Of a stretch of DNA of 64,000 bases, positions 61,318 through 64,000 are shown in pieces (position 1 is the stretch's first letter; every line of letters begins with the position of its first letter). Below the pieces are notes generated by a model. It saw only the letters and a list, made by a program, of their open reading frames with translations, was not told the DNA's origin and did no database searches. The stretch is from Corynebacterium pseudodiphtheriticum DSM 44287 (GTDB lineage Bacteria > Actinomycetota > Actinomycetes > Mycobacteriales > Mycobacteriaceae), in assembly GCF_000688415.1 (NCBI RefSeq), contig NZ_JIAH01000005.1, positions 310,001 through 374,000 on the forward strand. The letters are read 5' to 3'. The translations under genes and the position numbers were made by a program.

Positions 61318-63113
61318 AGTAGGTGTCCTAAGCGTTTCCATTGGTTGACGTGATCGGGGCATCTCGACACATAGGGCTCTGACCTTCTGATTCCAGCTGG
61401 GTTGCACCATGCGGTAATGAGTCCGTTAGCCCACTTGGCGGTTGTTCCTGTGTAGTTTTTTGGCTTGAATGGATCGAAGATCACGGTTATTTCTTCTGGA
61501 TCATAGACTTGTTTACAGTTATTGCGCGTGAAGCTAGGGCCTCCGCATGAATAAAAGTAAACGATTTTATCGAATCGGAAGTAATCTTTGTCAGGGTCAG
61601 AACTGTAGCCGATTGGAGAATGTTTGGACACTGCCTCCATCATTTTGTAATTTGAGAAGTTATGTTTGCAAAGTGCTTTTAACTGACCCCATCCGTCCAT
61701 CATAGAGGCATCATAAAATCCCTTACGGATCATAAACCTAAATTCGTCTGGGTAGTCCCGTGAGTTTGTTTTGCCTTTAATGACAGCCCCTATTTTTACG
61801 GCGAAGTTTTCGTTTTTCTTTTGCTCTGAAACTGGCGGCAAGCTGCTGCATAAATTCGCCGAGCGGGACATTCCTGGGGAAATATGCGAGTCAGCATCCA
61901 TGGTTAGACCCGCAGTGCGGGTGGCGATTTCATTGGGCCAGTATTCTTCGTCGGAAGGGATCCAAGCGAGACTGTCAGATGAGCCAAGGACGGTACCCTT
62001 TGTAAAGTCTTGGTGGATTGAGTCATGCATAGATTCGAGAGAGGGGATCGGCCACCCCAAATCATTTGGGGTGCCACGATGCTGAATCCATAGGTTAAAT
62101 AATTGTCCCTGGAGTTCACGTGCACCTAAAAGGTTATTCCAGGCAATGACACCGCGATCGCCAAAGTTGACTAGATGAAAAACTCCGGCATGTTCGGCGA
62201 CTTCATCAGTCTCCGGAAATCCCAGTGTTCCTGTTTCCCGGCCTAATGATTCCCAGACCCTACGAGCAGGCAAATACATATAGTGGCTGCGTCGACTACT
62301 GCGCTGCCACGTCATTACTCCGTTTGAAAAATTATTAAATCGATATTCATCGGTATTAGACAACTCATTACTAACTGGAATGCCAATCGGATGAGATGGG
62401 CCACCTATTGCATCATAACGCTGTTTCAGGTCGCCCCAAATTGCACCTCCAGTGACCGGTGAGTAATAGGTGTCTCCACCTTGGAAATTTTGGTACTGAG
62501 CGACTGGCAATGGGCTAATATTTTTTGGCCCGGATGTTGGATACCCAAGGACTCCTTGCTCCCAACCTAATGAACCCCATTGACGCATACCATCGTTTGT
62601 GATGGCGTGTGCTCCAGTTTCGGGATGCCAATAGATAGCACCGCCAAGAAAAGTAGATCGATAACCGACTTGATCGGGGTTACGTACTTCTCCGCTTGTT
62701 GGTGGTCCTAGCCATGATAGTGCTCCGCCGATTTCCTTATATTTAGCTTTAATTGCGCCGCACACAGAAAAGCGTGTTGGCCATACCCTTTCGCAAGCAC
62801 TTCTGGATTCCCCTATTGATGCAGGGTCCTCAGGATTTCCTAAGGATTGCACTGGAGTTGTGGTTGTTTGGAGTTCGTATTCAGTAACTGTTTCCGGGTG
62901 CTCGAGCGCAAATTGTTTTATTTCATCCTCAGGCGAGGGTTGGTCACGATCTGCAACATAATCCTGGGTTTGAGTTTCTAAAGCTATAGCTTCATCGGTG
63001 AGGACATCGTCGCTGACGGCACTGACCTGTGCGGATGCAACCTCTGAGTTGAAAACTGCGAGCAGCGTGATTAGAGGAATGGCCAATATGGCTGTGTAGT
63101 GTTTGCGTCTCAA
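61314..63113 (-). CDS. secreted LGFP-repeat protein with unrecognised C-terminal domain
   Basis: 599 residues from TTG 63113, with AAAGGGA 9 bases upstream. Signal peptide about 1-29 (ILAIPLITLLAVFNSEVASA). An acidic linker follows, then LGFP repeats at about 120-375: GGALSWLGPPTSGE, QGVLGYPTSGPK, HPIGIPVSNEL, TGTLGFPETDEV and DLGWPIPSLES. LGFP repeats bind the mycolate/arabinogalactan wall. The C-terminal 190 residues (from about 405) have many cysteines (LCSSLPP, LCKHNF, YFYSCGG, NNCKQVY, AWCNPAG, SRCPDH) and could be an enzymatic or toxin domain. No family recognised for that part. Confidence 0.88.
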   Translation of the reverse strand: MRRKHYTAILAIPLITLLAVFNSEVASAQVSAVSDDVLTDEAIALETQTQDYVADRDQPSPEDEIKQFALEHPETVTEYELQTTTTPVQSLGNPEDPASIGESRSACERVWPTRFSVCGAIKAKYKEIGGALSWLGPPTSGEVRNPDQVGYRSTFLGGAIYWHPETGAHAITNDGMRQWGSLGWEQGVLGYPTSGPKNISPLPVAQYQNFQGGDTYYSPVTGGAIWGDLKQRYDAIGGPSHPIGIPVSNELSNTDEYRFNNFSNGVMTWQRSSRRSHYMYLPARRVWESLGRETGTLGFPETDEVAEHAGVFHLVNFGDRGVIAWNNLLGARELQGQLFNLWIQHRGTPNDLGWPIPSLESMHDSIHQDFTKGTVLGSSDSLAWIPSDEEYWPNEIATRTAGLTMDADSHISPGMSRSANLCSSLPPVSEQKKNENFAVKIGAVIKGKTNSRDYPDEFRFMIRKGFYDASMMDGWGQLKALCKHNFSNYKMMEAVSKHSPIGYSSDPDKDYFRFDKIVYFYSCGGPSFTRNNCKQVYDPEEITVIFDPFKPKNYTGTTAKWANGLITAWCNPAGIRRSEPYVSRCPDHVNQWKRLGHLL

Positions 63114-63265
63114 TCTGATCAGTCCCTTTTGATCTCGTAGATCCTCGCAGATCTAAACGGTGAAGTGCACCCATTTTAGCAGAAAGTGACATAAATCGCT
63201 TATGTGATTGTGTGCAGTAAATTAGTGTGAGTTGACTAGTGGAGTTATCTAGCGTTCCCCTCAGC

Positions 63266-64000
63266 GTTTAATCCTTGACCTCGGATGATTGTTTTGCAGG
63301 GAACAATGGATAAATTCGGATGAAATGAGGCTCGTACCTACGCTTCGCGCGAATAAAGCTTGCGACTTTTTCGCATGGTGCCATCTCATCGAAGCAGCCA
63401 TTCCAATAGCTTTCCCACCAACGCAATTGGGCGTTGTATCGAAAAGGAAATTGGCTGTCCATTGGTGGGGAATGCCGGAATTGTATGGTGCCGGCAAGTT
63501 CTTCAAAGGCCATTCCTGCTGTGCGCGCCAGAAGTTCTTGTTCATTTCGGTAAAATCCGGATACATTCGGCAATGGAAATCCATACATATACGCGTAAAA
63601 GCCGATTAGTTCTGGTTTTTGTCCTTGGGGTGTTTCTATTTCAAAATCTGGATTGAAATGGACTGGGCGGCCTAGATTTAGTGTGGGATCAATTGTGTGG
63701 GCATATTGTTTGATCCATTCCAGTAGGGAGTCGTCGTCGAATATTTCGGGTTGCAGATATAGGTGGTGGTGGAGAAATGGTGTAATTTGGGTGGCGATTT
63801 GGGATATTTTTGCGTGTATGATGCATCGCTGTATTGCTGCTTGGTAGCGGGGGTCAAAAAATGCGGCTTTATAAGCATCGTAGGCTTTTTTGAGAGCGGT
63901 CTTGCCTAGTTTTCCTGTTACCTCCTCGGAGAATTGGATATTATTGAACAAGAGTGAATGGGTTTTGAATGCAAGTTGGTCTCGCAGATGCGATGGGCCT
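63266..64000 (-). repeat. right copy of the 0.74-kb direct repeat
   Basis: Matches 60511-61251 in the same orientation up to the window edge, with scattered substitutions and short indels. Confidence 0.9.
63268..64000 (-). CDS. paralogue of the 265-residue protein (partial, runs off the window)
   Basis: The frame continues upstream of the first ATG (63951) to the window edge, giving GPSHLRDQLAFKTHSLLFNN, which aligns with GPWPSRDQLAFKTHSFLYGS in the other copy, so the start is beyond 64000. The rest follows the first copy closely (KAAFFDPRYQAAIQRCII, FRHSPPMDSQFPFRYNAQLR). Differences cluster in LPNVSGFYRNEQ versus WPNQSMYCRSEQ and AKRRYEPHF versus AQHHYEPYF. It could give immunity to a different allele, or be a by-product of duplication. 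Confidence 0.8.
   Translation of the reverse strand, partial: GPSHLRDQLAFKTHSLLFNNIQFSEEVTGKLGKTALKKAYDAYKAAFFDPRYQAAIQRCIIHAKISQIATQITPFLHHHLYLQPEIFDDDSLLEWIKQYAHTIDPTLNLGRPVHFNPDFEIETPQGQKPELIGFYAYMYGFPLPNVSGFYRNEQELLARTAGMAFEELAGTIQFRHSPPMDSQFPFRYNAQLRWWESYWNGCFDEMAPCEKVASFIRAKRRYEPHFIRIYPLFPAKQSSEVKD

Overview
The window looks like a chromosomal segment of a Corynebacterium. The evidence is gene order: glmS-alr-tsaE-tsaB-rimI-tsaD-groES-groEL1-sigD-rsdA-(DUF5319)-guaB-guaB3-guaA-imuA'-imuB is the known mycobacterial/corynebacterial arrangement. GroEL1 has a histidine-rich tail, several genes seem to start on leaderless transcripts, and the ArsR carries the C15/C16/C55 arsenite site described for C. 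glutamicum. I could not run a database search, so the species is left open.

Layout. 1-12.3 kb: a hypothetical pair, an alpha/beta-hydrolase without its nucleophile, glmS, alr, the t6A-tRNA genes tsaE/tsaB/tsaD with rimI, a CIRCE-controlled groES-groEL1, then sigD and its anti-sigma factor rsdA. 12.3-18.3 kb: purine genes guaB, guaB3 and guaA with a DUF5319 gene and a DMT exporter. 18.3-32.2 kb: the mutagenic repair set (imuA', imuB, dnaE2), each promoter carrying a similar SOS-like box. Between them lie an AMIN-like lipoprotein, a sucrase/ferredoxin-like gene, an arsenic cassette (ArsO-like monooxygenase, ArsR, Acr3) that appears inserted, and metQ-metN-metI. 32.3-33.3 kb: an orphan siderophore-type binding lipoprotein.

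33.3-41.7 kb is an accessory catabolic island that reads as a complete oxidative (non-phosphorylating) L-fucose pathway: symporter FucP, mutarotase FucU, SDR L-fucose dehydrogenase, amidohydrolase lactonase, enolase-superfamily L-fuconate dehydratase, DapA-type aldolase, lactaldehyde dehydrogenase and an IclR regulator with KdgR-like operators. Predicted end products are pyruvate and L-lactate.

41.7-52.9 kb: aromatic aminotransferase, SdaC-type amino acid transporter, a TPP enzyme, a CAP-domain secreted protein, a GDPD lipoprotein, a TRIC-like protein, an acyl-CoA ligase and a YtcJ-like amidohydrolase. 53.2-56.5 kb: a 1092-residue protein joining a Pif1-type helicase, a DnaQ-like domain without catalytic residues, two BRCT-like domains and two C-terminal membrane helices. 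56.8-60.5 kb: mobile-element debris (broken KilA-C antirepressor, degraded IS3-type element, a truncated gene) around an intact Abi_2/AbiF-type HEPN gene preceded by a strong double-hairpin RNA. 60.5-64 kb: a secreted LGFP-repeat protein translationally coupled to an unrecognised 265-residue protein and flanked by a second copy of that gene, an arrangement resembling a secreted effector with immunity genes.

A theme seen by eye: many intergenic gaps hold two or three imperfect tandem copies (period about 13-21 bp), often repeating the last codons and stop codon of the preceding gene.
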